Shown here: positions 6,841 through 14,868 of the stretch, piece by piece
Layout: every line of letters starts with the position of its first letter
How positions within the stretch are numbered: the first letter of the stretch is position 1
Source of the DNA: Perkinsus olseni
Taxonomy: Eukaryota > Perkinsozoa > Perkinsida > Perkinsidae
NCBI GenBank assembly: GCA_013115135.1
Contig: JABANP010000847.1
Coordinates: 1 to 14,981, forward strand
Reading direction: 5' to 3'
DNA length: 14,981 nt
Notes under the pieces: model-generated
Databases searched by the model: none
What the model saw: the letters and a program-made list of their open reading frames with translations, nothing else
What the model was told of the DNA's origin: nothing
Translations under genes and position numbers: made by a program

Positions 6841-8562
6841 ATGAAGGACTATGACGTGGCAACCAACATCTCTAGCAAGTCGCCCTCTACGTCTAAGTTC
6901 ATCGGTGAGGATGACGAGCGGAGTGGTTCTACCTTTGTCCGTGAGGTAGAGTCTGCCTTGGAGGGCCATGATGCAGTCACCAAGTATCTATGGGCCAAGG
7001 CTAACACCGAGGACTCTATTTGGTCGAAGCTTATCAGGGGCACTGAGCCCCCTGTGAGGTGCTACCTAGACTACGAGAAACATCTAAGGAGGTTGTGCTC
7101 TACTATCCAGGACCTCTACGACAACGACGATGCCATTGCTAAGGCTGAAGTGCGTTTTGTGACTTGTCGTCAAGAGCCCTCTGAGTCCTTGTCTAAGTTC
7201 ACCAAAAGGCTGGAGTCTATCGTTACCGAGCTCCACCTAATGGGTATCCGTACCTACGAGTATAGTCTCAAACGTCGACTCTATGACGGCCTCAACTCAG
7301 ACTATCTACGAGAGAAGGTCGACAAGGAACTAGGTGACAGCAGGGTCTCTTACGACGAGTTTGTCTCACTTCTGTCAAGTTTCGAGCGTCGACGACTAGG
7401 CCGTGAACAACGTCAGAAGCTCTACGATGAGATCGTGACCTCTCGACTGACCACTTCCAAGGACAAGTCTAAGGAGAAGGGTAGCTCTTCTTCGAGCCGG
7501 ATCTATACGCTTGATGCTAGAGATAGCGATCAAGGTAGCAATGGTCCTGCCGATGCCCATCTCTTCGCGGTTGGTGCTGACTCTATGTCCATCAAGTGCT
7601 ACCGTTGTCTCAAGCCTGGGCATCCTGCTCGTCTATGCAACGGTACGGTCAGCAATCTAGAAGCTCGTTGTTCTAAGTGTGGTAATCCCAACCACACGAC
7701 TGATCTATGCGAGGTCCCGAACAAGGCTCTAAACTGTCAAAGGTGCCAGCAACAAGGGCATCTTTCGTATGTGTGCCCAGCCTCTAAACCCGTCGAGGTG
7801 GAGCCTAAGTCTAAGAAGACCAAGGGCAAGAACGCTAAGATCAACAAGTTTAGGTCGAAGGCTGCACGTGGTCGTCTACCCAAGCCAACCGCTCGGTCTG
7901 GACCGTCGACTCCCTCGACCAATGCCAAGGTGGTAGACGATTCTACTAAGACCAATGTTGTTGGGGCCTCTACAGCTCTCAACTCTACTATTAGGGTTTC
8001 TTCCCTATCTAACGGCGACCTCGGCATGAGTTCTAATGTGTTGCACACAGGCGAGGAAGGTCCACTGAGGGCCCCTCGCATCTCTATGGTCGTTGGTGAT
8101 CTATCGATCTGCGGTGTTGTTAGGCCCGTCCTCTACGACACTGGTGCCGATGTGTCTCTGATAGCGGTTGGCACTCTACGCAAGATCACTAAGAAGGAGT
8201 TAAGTTTCGACGACCCGTCTATTCAAGGCCGTGTCAACGTCGCCAATGGGTCTAGCTTGTCTATACTCGGCAAGATCGAGCTTGAAGTTGGCTATGGCAA
8301 CACCTTTGTCAAAGACTCCTTCCTCTTGGCCTCTGATGATCTAAGTACCCCAGTTATAATCGGGTGTTCTACTATGGCCAAGCTACGGACGACCATCTCT
8401 ATAACCCCTGAGGGTATTTGTGTGCGACTAGGCGGACGTCCATCTACAATTGGCATGATCGACTCCTCTAAGGACCGGATATCTATTCAAGAGATGGACA
8501 AAGCTCCGGAAGATTGCCGTCATGCAGATCAGCCATACTGTGAGTCTCTCCAGTCTGTCTAA
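6841..8562 (+). CDS. gag-pr: Gag capsid/nucleocapsid plus aspartic protease
   Basis: A 573-residue ORF whose frame is open from 6676; that upstream part includes a Cys-Pro-Gly-Cys cluster near 6807, so the ATG at 6841 is probably internal. Residues about 40-200 resemble a retrotransposon Gag helical region. Three CCHC zinc knuckles (C-x2-C-x4-H-x4-C) start at residues 253, 277 and 299, the nucleocapsid hallmark for RNA binding. A Lys-rich linker follows. A retropepsin follows at about residues 415-530: catalytic Asp433 in Asp-Thr-Gly-Ala, then a hydrophobic strand ending Ile-Ile-Gly. It would act as a dimer to cut the polyprotein. The ORF ends at TAA 8560-8562, and the RT linker continues in the +1 frame. 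TCTA occurs about 44 times here against about 7 expected, while its complement TAGA occurs about 5 times. Confidence 0.9.
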   Translation: MKDYDVATNISSKSPSTSKFIGEDDERSGSTFVREVESALEGHDAVTKYLWAKANTEDSIWSKLIRGTEPPVRCYLDYEKHLRRLCSTIQDLYDNDDAIAKAEVRFVTCRQEPSESLSKFTKRLESIVTELHLMGIRTYEYSLKRRLYDGLNSDYLREKVDKELGDSRVSYDEFVSLLSSFERRRLGREQRQKLYDEIVTSRLTTSKDKSKEKGSSSSSRIYTLDARDSDQGSNGPADAHLFAVGADSMSIKCYRCLKPGHPARLCNGTVSNLEARCSKCGNPNHTTDLCEVPNKALNCQRCQQQGHLSYVCPASKPVEVEPKSKKTKGKNAKINKFRSKAARGRLPKPTARSGPSTPSTNAKVVDDSTKTNVVGASTALNSTIRVSSLSNGDLGMSSNVLHTGEEGPLRAPRISMVVGDLSICGVVRPVLYDTGADVSLIAVGTLRKITKKELSFDDPSIQGRVNVANGSSLSILGKIELEVGYGNTFVKDSFLLASDDLSTPVIIGCSTMAKLRTTISITPEGICVRLGGRPSTIGMIDSSKDRISIQEMDKAPEDCRHADQPYCESLQSV

Positions 8563-9178
8563 GGCTACAATCCACCATTCTATGAAGACTCTCTCTAACG
8601 ACTTGGTTGAGGTGTACCGTCTCTACGAAGTGTCAGATCAAGGTGTCGAAGTCCATCCTCGAGTGCTCGCATCTACCTCTACTGGTACTGAGTCTTGCGT
8701 CGACCCCATACAGGAGCCTGGTTCCGAGGCCTTGGATCTACTTCCTCCTTGGGAAGCTATTTCCAGGGAGTGGATCTACGACACCTCTGCACCTCTAGGC
8801 CGCGTTTGTACAAAGGTTCCATGGCGTGACTCGTCGCGTCCCGAGTACAACTTCTACTATGCGGCTAAGCGTGGCCTGGCTTCTATCGCTCGTCTCGACA
8901 AGAGGCAGCAATCTATGTTTGATGACGCTCTATCCCAGCTAATCAACAAGGGGTTCTGTGCTATAGTCAGTGACTTGCGCACCACAGGCCTCAAGAAGCC
9001 AACTCGGTCTATGTGTCAAGCCGCCTGGTCTACGTTGGTCAAGGGAACCGCCTACGAGGGATCTAATGCTCCACTGCCGGACCACTACACTCCCTCGCAC
9101 TTGGTCTATAGGATGTCTCATCCCACTACGCCCTTGTCGTATAGTGTTCGACTTTCGCGAGTTGAACCGGTTCTCTAA
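8522..9178 (+). CDS. pol: Reverse transcriptase, N-terminal part (Pao type)
   Basis: This frame is open from 8459 and carries coding-like sequence after the Gag-protease stop at 8560. Around residue 99 there is a Val-Pro-Trp motif, then an Ala-Ala-Lys-Arg-containing helix, a segment with Asp-Lys-Arg-Gln-Gln, and a Ser-His-Leu-Val motif near 9100. This order is typical of the region before the polymerase palm in BEL/Pao elements. From about 9138 the frame loses similarity: the RT motif with Val-Phe-Asp-Phe appears one frame further on. The last 13 or so residues up to the stop at 9176 are therefore out of frame. An in-frame CCC-T at 9131 lies just before the change. It is one fragment of the polymerase, not a separate gene. 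Confidence 0.8.
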   Translation: MQISHTVSLSSLSKATIHHSMKTLSNDLVEVYRLYEVSDQGVEVHPRVLASTSTGTESCVDPIQEPGSEALDLLPPWEAISREWIYDTSAPLGRVCTKVPWRDSSRPEYNFYYAAKRGLASIARLDKRQQSMFDDALSQLINKGFCAIVSDLRTTGLKKPTRSMCQAAWSTLVKGTAYEGSNAPLPDHYTPSHLVYRMSHPTTPLSYSVRLSRVEPVL

Positions 9179-9383
9179 CCGAGGCGGCTACCCTCAGAAC
9201 AGTCTTGCTGGTTGTCTTCTAGCTATACGGTCGTATAAGTATTTTGTAGCTGGAGATCTATCTAAAGCATTCTGTAGAATGTCTTCCAATATCGACGACG
9301 TTTCCTTTGTCGGGTATACCTGCATAGGACCCTATGTTGCCCTATGGTCTAGAGTGGCCTTTTGGTTCTACCGCAGCCCCTAA
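9138..9383 (+). CDS. pol: Reverse transcriptase palm, first catalytic aspartate
   Basis: Reading frame +1 relative to the preceding fragment. It begins with the Arg-Ile-Val-Phe-Asp-Phe-Arg-Glu-Leu-Asn motif (Asp codon at 9150), followed by the Asp-Leu-Ser-Lys-Ala-Phe motif whose Asp (9255-9257) is the first catalytic residue of the RT triad. Similarity stops near 9340: the Pro-Phe-Gly motif expected next is found one frame further on, at about 9358. The tail up to the TAA at 9381 is therefore not meaningful. The next frame has a TAG at 9325, so the change must fall between 9328 and about 9346; an in-frame CCC-T at 9330 lies in that window. Confidence 0.8.
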   Translation, partial: RIVFDFRELNRFSNRGGYPQNSLAGCLLAIRSYKYFVAGDLSKAFCRMSSNIDDVSFVGYTCIGPYVALWSRVAFWFYRSP

Positions 9384-9582
9384 CCAGCTGGATGCCTCTA
9401 TGGAAGATGTTACTGGTGAGATCAAGAAGCTGTCTGTTCTCGCCTCTACGTCTACCCTCCCGGTCGTTTACCTACGCGATCTTGATCGTCTCCCATGTCG
9501 ACTCTTGTCTACTACGACCCAGCAACGAGGCGTACGATTATCTTCGTGGGTTGCCCTGCAGTGCCGAAGGATATCACTCTAG
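9334..9582 (+). CDS. pol: Reverse transcriptase, Pro-Phe-Gly segment
   Basis: A third RT frame. It carries Trp-Pro-Phe-Gly-Ser-Thr-Ala-Ala-Pro soon after its start, which is the conserved Pro-Phe-Gly loop before the catalytic box, and stays coding-like to about 9480. Between 9480 and 9575 the correct frame is unclear: frame 2 (about 9454-9556) and frame 3 (from 9486) both use codons like the neighbouring genes. The FVDD box is in frame 3. The change is therefore either one -1 step or two successive +1 steps; an in-frame CCC-T at 9554 in frame 2 would suit the latter. The last part to the TAG at 9580 is not part of RT. Confidence 0.7.
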   Translation: MLPYGLEWPFGSTAAPNQLDASMEDVTGEIKKLSVLASTSTLPVVYLRDLDRLPCRLLSTTTQQRGVRLSSWVALQCRRISL

Positions 9583-10523
9583 TCAAGTTCGTCGATGATC
9601 TTTACACTGGTGGCCCCACTAAGGTCGGTGTTACATCTAACTATGATTTCGTGGCCTACATCTCTAACGGCCATGACTTCCTGGTCGAGGCTAAGAAGCG
9701 TTTCAACAGCTGGGAACCTGTCATTGTCAACGACGTGGAAGAGCGACGTCATCTACTTGGCTATGACTACTCTGCTGTCAACGACTCCTTCTACCCGACC
9801 TACAGTGGCACGCTGCCTGGTGATGGGTCTATGACTAAGCGGCAATCTTGTGCGTTATTGGCTAGTCTTTACGACCCTCTAGGTCTGGTTGTAGAGCACG
9901 ACATGCGAGCCCGCTCTATTTGGCGAGATGTCAATAAGTCTACCCCAGCGTGGGATTCTATCATACCTACTTCACTCAAGAAGACGGTATGTGACTGGGT
10001 CGCATCATCTCTACAACTTGCTAAGTCTACGCCAACGCCAAGATATGTCCCTCTAGACTCACCTCTAGTACTCTGTACTGACGCCTCCAAGGACGCCTGG
10101 GGTGCCGATGTGAGATGTTCATCTAACCTCTCTATACGGCTAGCTGCTAAAGGTGGTCTCTTCAATGCTCCTCAACTTCCCTGGTCTATACCACGGAAGG
10201 AATTGGACGCTCTTCATCGCGGTCTGTTATGGGTCAAGGCTCTATCTGCCTATCTACCCATTACTACGCACTATGCTGACTATCAGGCGCCTCTAAGTGA
10301 GTTGTTCCCTCGCCCTCCAGACCAACAATTGGTGGTTGTTACTGATTCGGAGGTAACGGTCTACCGTTTACGTAGACCATCTAATGACTCTAAGCTACCG
10401 GCGCCAGAGCAACGACGTCTTTCAGCTGTTTCGAAGACTATGTCTAGAGTTGAATGCTCACATCAAGCATGTGCCTTCCGGCCTCAACATGTCCGACTCT
10501 ATATCCCGGTGTGTGTCACCTAA
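9495..10523 (+). CDS. pol: Reverse transcriptase catalytic box, connection and RNase H
   Basis: A 342-residue ORF. Phe-Val-Asp-Asp at residues 32-35 is the RT catalytic box, with Phe in the place more often held by Tyr. A His-Leu-Leu-Gly motif follows near residue 87, then Tyr-Asp-Pro-Leu-Gly-Leu near residue 129, both typical of the BEL/Pao polymerase. RNase H starts near residue 190, with likely metal ligands Asp196 (Thr-Asp-Ala-Ser), Glu236 (Lys-Glu-Leu-Asp) and Asp284 (Thr-Asp-Ser-Glu). After about 10420 the frame loses similarity and RNase H continues in the +1 frame, so the last 30 or so residues to the TAA at 10521 are not meaningful. The ATG at 9495 is unlikely to be a true start, since upstream RT lies in other frames. 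Confidence 0.85.
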   Translation: MSTLVYYDPATRRTIIFVGCPAVPKDITLVKFVDDLYTGGPTKVGVTSNYDFVAYISNGHDFLVEAKKRFNSWEPVIVNDVEERRHLLGYDYSAVNDSFYPTYSGTLPGDGSMTKRQSCALLASLYDPLGLVVEHDMRARSIWRDVNKSTPAWDSIIPTSLKKTVCDWVASSLQLAKSTPTPRYVPLDSPLVLCTDASKDAWGADVRCSSNLSIRLAAKGGLFNAPQLPWSIPRKELDALHRGLLWVKALSAYLPITTHYADYQAPLSELFPRPPDQQLVVVTDSEVTVYRLRRPSNDSKLPAPEQRRLSAVSKTMSRVECSHQACAFRPQHVRLYIPVCVT

Positions 10524-13206
10524 AACCATCGATATCGTCCAACTCTACAAGGCGATATCCTCCTCTACGGTCGTCTACGATCCCCACGAGGAATATTCCG
10601 GGACCACGGTCGGCGAGTCTAAGTCTCTCTCCGAGGACGCGGGGTGTGGCCAAGGCCACACCCAAAAGGCTCCGCTCGAGGACGCGGGGTGTGGGCAAGC
10701 CCACACCATAGCCTCTCTATTGGAGGACGGGGACTACTCCATCTCCATCGATGATCTACCTATGCTGGAGGTACCCGAGCTCACTTCTAAGCCAACGTCT
10801 TGTAACTGCTTACAAGAATCTTCTACTCCGGTGGTGAACCTCATCAACTGCGACGGTCTAGACCTCCCCAACATCGAAGGCGCTGAGCTCAACCAGGAGG
10901 AGAAGGATGAATTGAAGGCTCTACTCGAGTTCGTCGACACGTCTAGAGGATCAACTGATGCTCCATCATCTACGCTGGACGACATTGAGTTCAAACACCG
11001 TCTAACGGTTTGTTCTCGTCGATGCCAAGACGTCGATGATGACCTGTCGAAGTTCCGTGACTATCTCGAAGGCAATGCGACTAGTACTTCTATTGGTCTA
11101 CGTCGCACGGTATTCGAGCGCATGTCTAAGCACTGCCAGCTGGACGCCGACGGTATCATTCGACAACGCCGATGGTACAGCTCGTCTGTCGATGCCGATG
11201 AGGACGGTGGTACGATCTACTTGGGCAATTCTAAGTATGCCTATCTATTGCTATGCGTGATCGCTGCCATCTACCACTACTCATACGGTCATCCTGGACA
11301 ACGCCGTTTGAGACTCATCATGAAGCGTTGCTTCACTGCTAGAGGTATCTCTACGGCTATATCCAAGACTACATCAAGCTGTACCCTCTGTCTACGAGCA
11401 CGGTCCTCTAAGTCTACTCGGTATCTCAACTCCGATGTTCAAGACATGGTTGCTACGCAGTTATGGCAACTCGTGGGACTCGATATCGTAGGCCCGTATG
11501 GTCGACCTCCTCTACGACGACGACTTAAGCTGTCTTCTAGTGTCTCTACGTCTTCGACTGGCTCCAACAATGATCGAGGGTTGGATCCATCTAAGGACTA
11601 CTACCTTCGAGTCTGTCAAGACGCTGTCAGTGGGTTCATAGCCTCTCGGGCTATGCGTGACTCTAAGAGCACTACTATAGCGGCTGCTATTCACAGTATC
11701 TTCTGTGAACATGGGAGTCCAGCTGTGGCGGTCAGTGATCGAGGCCTTCATACTCTAATGTCTAGATCAGTCCGCTCTATCCTGTCCAAGCACGGTTGCC
11801 GTCAATATACCCTTCCAGGGTATAGTCAACACTTGACCTTTTGGGAGAGATCACATCGTGATCTTGCCCAAACTTCTAGGGCAATTATGGCCTCTAGTGC
11901 GACCCCTGAGGACTATATATTCAGCTACCAGTTGGCGATTCGCTGCTATAATAGTACTGCTCGATACTGGTCTACATTAAGTCCGAGTTCTCTACACTAC
12001 AGCTATCGCCAACGGCTACCAGGAGATCTACCCTCTGGTTTCCCATCTATTGACTGGGAGAAGTTAGAGATCAAGTACCTCAACGTCGACTATCTACCCT
12101 ATGTCCGCTCACTTCTACCTACTCTCACCGACCATCAAGAGAAGATGAAGATTACGGTCCAAGAGTACGTCGATGCCTGGCGTCAGAAACAAGCCGATCT
12201 ACGAGAGCGTGCTATCAGGGAGTCCCCCCAGGACTACAAACTGGATCTCTACGACTTGGTATACATCAACGAGTCTAGTGATCACGCTCCCGGAGGGCAC
12301 CTAAATCCCGCTTGGAGGGGTCCTCTCACGGTTGTACGACTGGCTGGGACGTCGATGGTCTATCTATTCGACCGAGTTCTACTGCCTAATGACTACGGCG
12401 GCAATTTACGGGTCTCCGAGGACGGTAACTCTATAGAGAACGGGCCTGAACATTCTACCCTTGTCTATGCCTCCTTGAAGAACCTAACACCCGCCAAGGC
12501 ACTGCAGTCTCTTATTTATGACCACTATGAACAAGGAACTAGGGTCTACCAGAACATCAACGGTGACTTTGCTACCATGCCGGCTAGTACAGATGGTACG
12601 GATCAGTCTAAGATCTCTCTCAAACGAGCTAAGGAACAAGTCGCTCGGCAGCGTCCATCTAGTTCTAGCAGTTCTTCTCAAGGCGGCGTGGTACTCCTTC
12701 CTGGTAGTGATGACCTCCCCTTGTCTCCTCGAGAGTCTTCTCCGGCTGGTCAAGCTGAAGCACCGAGGTCTACTGCGGCGGAAGTATCTGAAGCCCCTGC
12801 CTCACCGGAGTCTACTGGAGTCCCACAAGGTCCACCTGCTATGACTCAGTTGTCTAACTCCCGTGCTCCGAGGTCATCCTCTACGAGGCATGCCGATACT
12901 ACACTAGTATTCGGTCAACCTATTCCTCAAGGCGTTGTACCTGGCACTGGATGGGTGGTAATCTCTACCGACTCTTCATCATATCAAGGTTTAGCTTCTA
13001 TTGAAGATTCATCTAGTCCCGATATGTTGGCCTTGCGTCCACTCTGTCTCCCTTCCGGTCCCTCTGGGATGTTATCGGTTCTGGATTCAGAAGATCTACA
13101 TCGCGTGGCCAGGGCAAGGTTGGTTTATATCACCTCATCTACGAGACCGCTAACTCGTTCTCTCCTACAACGTACTAGGAATCTACTCGAGCGATTGGGT
13201 CTCTAG
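10384..13206 (+). CDS. pol: End of RNase H, integrase and Ser-rich tail
   Basis: A 940-residue ORF. Residues about 25-42 complete RNase H (His-Val-Pro-Ser then Asn-Met-Ser-Asp; Asp38 a likely ligand). Residues about 60-250 are a linker with a 15-residue repeat. The integrase zinc finger is H298-x4-H303-x29-C333-x2-C336. The catalytic core has Asp367, Asp452 and Glu488; the last two are 35 residues apart, the classic D,D-35-E spacing. The C-terminal integrase domain lies near residues 615-670 (Trp-Arg-Gly-Pro). After about residue 740 the chain becomes Ser/Pro-rich, with a Ser run near residue 760, and has no recognised domain; a tail of about 200 residues is long for this family. The enzyme inserts cDNA into the genome. 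The stop is TAG at 13204. The frame is +1 relative to the preceding ORF, and the change must lie after a TAA at 10354. Confidence 0.9.
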   Translation: MTLSYRRQSNDVFQLFRRLCLELNAHIKHVPSGLNMSDSISRCVSPKTIDIVQLYKAISSSTVVYDPHEEYSGTTVGESKSLSEDAGCGQGHTQKAPLEDAGCGQAHTIASLLEDGDYSISIDDLPMLEVPELTSKPTSCNCLQESSTPVVNLINCDGLDLPNIEGAELNQEEKDELKALLEFVDTSRGSTDAPSSTLDDIEFKHRLTVCSRRCQDVDDDLSKFRDYLEGNATSTSIGLRRTVFERMSKHCQLDADGIIRQRRWYSSSVDADEDGGTIYLGNSKYAYLLLCVIAAIYHYSYGHPGQRRLRLIMKRCFTARGISTAISKTTSSCTLCLRARSSKSTRYLNSDVQDMVATQLWQLVGLDIVGPYGRPPLRRRLKLSSSVSTSSTGSNNDRGLDPSKDYYLRVCQDAVSGFIASRAMRDSKSTTIAAAIHSIFCEHGSPAVAVSDRGLHTLMSRSVRSILSKHGCRQYTLPGYSQHLTFWERSHRDLAQTSRAIMASSATPEDYIFSYQLAIRCYNSTARYWSTLSPSSLHYSYRQRLPGDLPSGFPSIDWEKLEIKYLNVDYLPYVRSLLPTLTDHQEKMKITVQEYVDAWRQKQADLRERAIRESPQDYKLDLYDLVYINESSDHAPGGHLNPAWRGPLTVVRLAGTSMVYLFDRVLLPNDYGGNLRVSEDGNSIENGPEHSTLVYASLKNLTPAKALQSLIYDHYEQGTRVYQNINGDFATMPASTDGTDQSKISLKRAKEQVARQRPSSSSSSSQGGVVLLPGSDDLPLSPRESSPAGQAEAPRSTAAEVSEAPASPESTGVPQGPPAMTQLSNSRAPRSSSTRHADTTLVFGQPIPQGVVPGTGWVVISTDSSSYQGLASIEDSSSPDMLALRPLCLPSGPSGMLSVLDSEDLHRVARARLVYITSSTRPLTRSLLQRTRNLLERLGL
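10633..10737 (+). repeat. 45-bp coding repeat with internal hairpins
   Basis: GAGGACG starts units at 10633, 10678 and 10723, an exact 45-bp (15-codon) period; the third unit is degenerate after about 12 bases. Copies 1 and 2 each hold a perfect hairpin: 10642-10663 (10-bp arms, AA loop) and 10688-10707 (9-bp arms, AA loop). The arms differ by a C/G swap that is matched on the other arm, so pairing is kept. The repeat lies in the linker between RNase H and integrase. Confidence 0.85.
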
Positions 13207-13772
13207 CATCCTTTGTCGGTTGACTACTACGTCACGCCTTGCACGTGTGTCTGTCCCTATCACTTCAGGGCCGCACAAGTGTATATCTCTTACTTAAAGG
13301 TCTAGTCTCATGTAGTGGTTTGATTATTGTCTATCCCGGTATCATTACCTAACCTATACCGCTACATCTGCTCGTTATTACGTCTAGATCTTTAGTAAAT
13401 CTTCTAGTCGGTTCGTACTGCGCTGCGTGACACAACTTCTCTCCACAACGCGCTGTCCCCATTTTGTGTATCGTCTAATGCCGACTATTCCTATAAATAG
13501 ATCTTAGTTCAGCTCTATTTTCATTGTATTAGAACTTACATAGTTCCGCTCACTCTACTTCGACAAGTACGAGTCTATTGGTCGCTTTTCGTGTCTCTAC
13601 GACACAAATTCTGTCTACCCTTGGTGGAGCGCGCTCATCGCCCCCTTGATCGATTTGACGCTAGAGCTTTGCGGTCAAACTCAGCGCGTTTATTCACATC
13701 GGTTGCGATCTAATGCGGTTCTATTAGTTCTAATCGTTCTGTCGTCTCTATAGCATCTAAGGACTCCCCTCC
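13207..13772 (+). other. Non-coding interval between pol and the last ORF
   Basis: I see no ORF of note in this 566-bp stretch. TCTA occurs about 15 times by hand count (about 2 expected), as dense as in the coding parts, so the interval belongs to the same element. It contains a TATA-like box at 13492-13500. It may hold a promoter or splice signals for the downstream ORF, or be the remnant of an internal LTR. I found no matching copy upstream of 4853. Confidence 0.6.
13492..13500 (+). promoter_or_regulatory. TATA-like box
   Basis: TATAAATAG matches the classic eukaryotic TATA consensus and lies 273 bp upstream of the ATG at 13773. It could drive a separate transcript of the 311-aa ORF. The evidence is the motif alone; a chance match in this AT-rich patch is possible. 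Confidence 0.35.
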
Positions 13773-14708
13773 ATGTCCCCTACGTCCTCTATGGCAATCG
13801 ACAACATCAAAGAAGACTTCTACTACCCCCTCAACGATGCCCTTGACGACTCTATGAGCCAAATCCGCCGGGCTATCTGGGCTAGGGACTTTGGTACTCT
13901 AGCCTTCAACGTCGCTACTCTACCCAACTTGACTATCTACAAGGCCCCGTCTAATGGAGTTCTACTGGGTAGTCTATGTTTCAGAAGAATGGTCGCAGCT
14001 AGTCCTCTATATAAGGAAATGCCTCTACATGTCTTACCATTCTTGCCGACGTTATCTAACAATATGCTCAATGCATACGAGAAGGCTCTAGCTGGGTTGA
14101 AGCTACTACGCCCCCTCTACTGCAACAGCTACGTATGGTCAAGTCTACCTGGCAGTCTACGGCATTTTGTTCAAGAAGGAGTTCTAAGTCCTAGTCTAGC
14201 TGAGTCACCGACTTACGACGAGTCTACCCATCTAGGTACGGCTACTCGTATTGTCACTCTAGGCGCCTTTTTACGCCTGGCTACGACCTTAGGGATCGTC
14301 TCCTTCATCTACAAGGACGCCGATCTAATCTATGAGGCTGGTCTACTAGAAGAAGGATCTATACCATCGTCGGTTGTCTCTAGCGTCATTGGCTTGGACG
14401 ACGTCTTATATTACAGCGCTCTACGACTGAGCGCTCTATATAAAAATGCTCTATTAGGCGGCATTTTCTACAACAACAATGGAGTAAGCGTTATCAATAC
14501 GCTGAATCTAGATCCTTCATCAACATCTAGTACGGCATTCGGTAATCGAGTAGGTTCGATGGCTAACGGTATCATCAACTCTAACCGTAAGCTTATATCT
14601 ATGGTCATTATAGATGAGGATCTACCATTTGAGAGTCTATATCATCTCGTATCTATTACCGAGGCCTACTATGACGAAGTTGAGGAGATCGAGTCTACTT
14701 CTGGCTGA
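13773..14708 (+). CDS. 311-aa protein of unknown function at the env position
   Basis: An uninterrupted ORF ending in TGA, in the place where env or accessory genes lie in retroelements that have a third gene. I do not recognise the protein. It has no clear signal peptide, no strong membrane helix, no Cys pattern or zinc motif and no N-glycosylation-rich ectodomain, so a classical envelope is unlikely. It appears mostly helical: an acidic N-terminus with Tyr-Tyr-Pro-Leu near residue 17, a moderately hydrophobic middle (about residues 160-235, rich in Leu, Ala, Tyr, Ser) and an acidic C-terminus with several Glu near residues 300-308. TCTA occurs about 39 times in 936 bp, the highest density in the window, tying it to the element. 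It is the only intact single-frame gene apart from integrase. A structural or regulatory role is possible but unsupported. Confidence 0.75.
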   Translation: MSPTSSMAIDNIKEDFYYPLNDALDDSMSQIRRAIWARDFGTLAFNVATLPNLTIYKAPSNGVLLGSLCFRRMVAASPLYKEMPLHVLPFLPTLSNNMLNAYEKALAGLKLLRPLYCNSYVWSSLPGSLRHFVQEGVLSPSLAESPTYDESTHLGTATRIVTLGAFLRLATTLGIVSFIYKDADLIYEAGLLEEGSIPSSVVSSVIGLDDVLYYSALRLSALYKNALLGGIFYNNNGVSVINTLNLDPSSTSSTAFGNRVGSMANGIINSNRKLISMVIIDEDLPFESLYHLVSITEAYYDEVEEIESTSG

Positions 14709-14780
14709 GACGATTCTACGGTGAAGGTCTACTCACAGATCTATTACGAGGAGTATCTAATGGTTAATGACGATAGATCT
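14709..14780 (+). other. 3' flank of the 311-aa ORF
   Basis: Short TCTA-rich stretch leading into the 26-bp repeats. No ORF or terminator is evident. Confidence 0.4.
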
Positions 14781-14868
14781 ATGATGATATCTATGAGTTA
14801 GTCTATATGATGATATCTATGAGTTAGTCTATATGATGATATCTGTGAGTTGGTCTATATGATGATGA
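14781..14868 (+). repeat. 26-bp tandem repeat, about 3.4 copies
   Basis: Units start at 14781, 14807 and 14833, with a partial one at 14859. Each reads ATGATGATATCTATGAGTTA and ends GTCTAT, so TCTA occurs twice per unit; the third copy has CTG and TTGG substitutions. It lies 73 bp after the stop of the last ORF and is near the right edge of the TCTA-rich domain. A role in a 3' untranslated region or next to a polypurine tract is possible; no clear polypurine tract is seen. Confidence 0.85.

Noticed and set aside
5927..9557. CCC-T as an established programmed frameshift site
   Set aside because: In-frame CCC-T at 6883 and 7177 does not shift, and three frame changes have no CCC. It is kept as a hypothesis only.
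13773..14708. Envelope glycoprotein
   Set aside because: No signal peptide, transmembrane anchor or Cys-rich ectodomain is visible.
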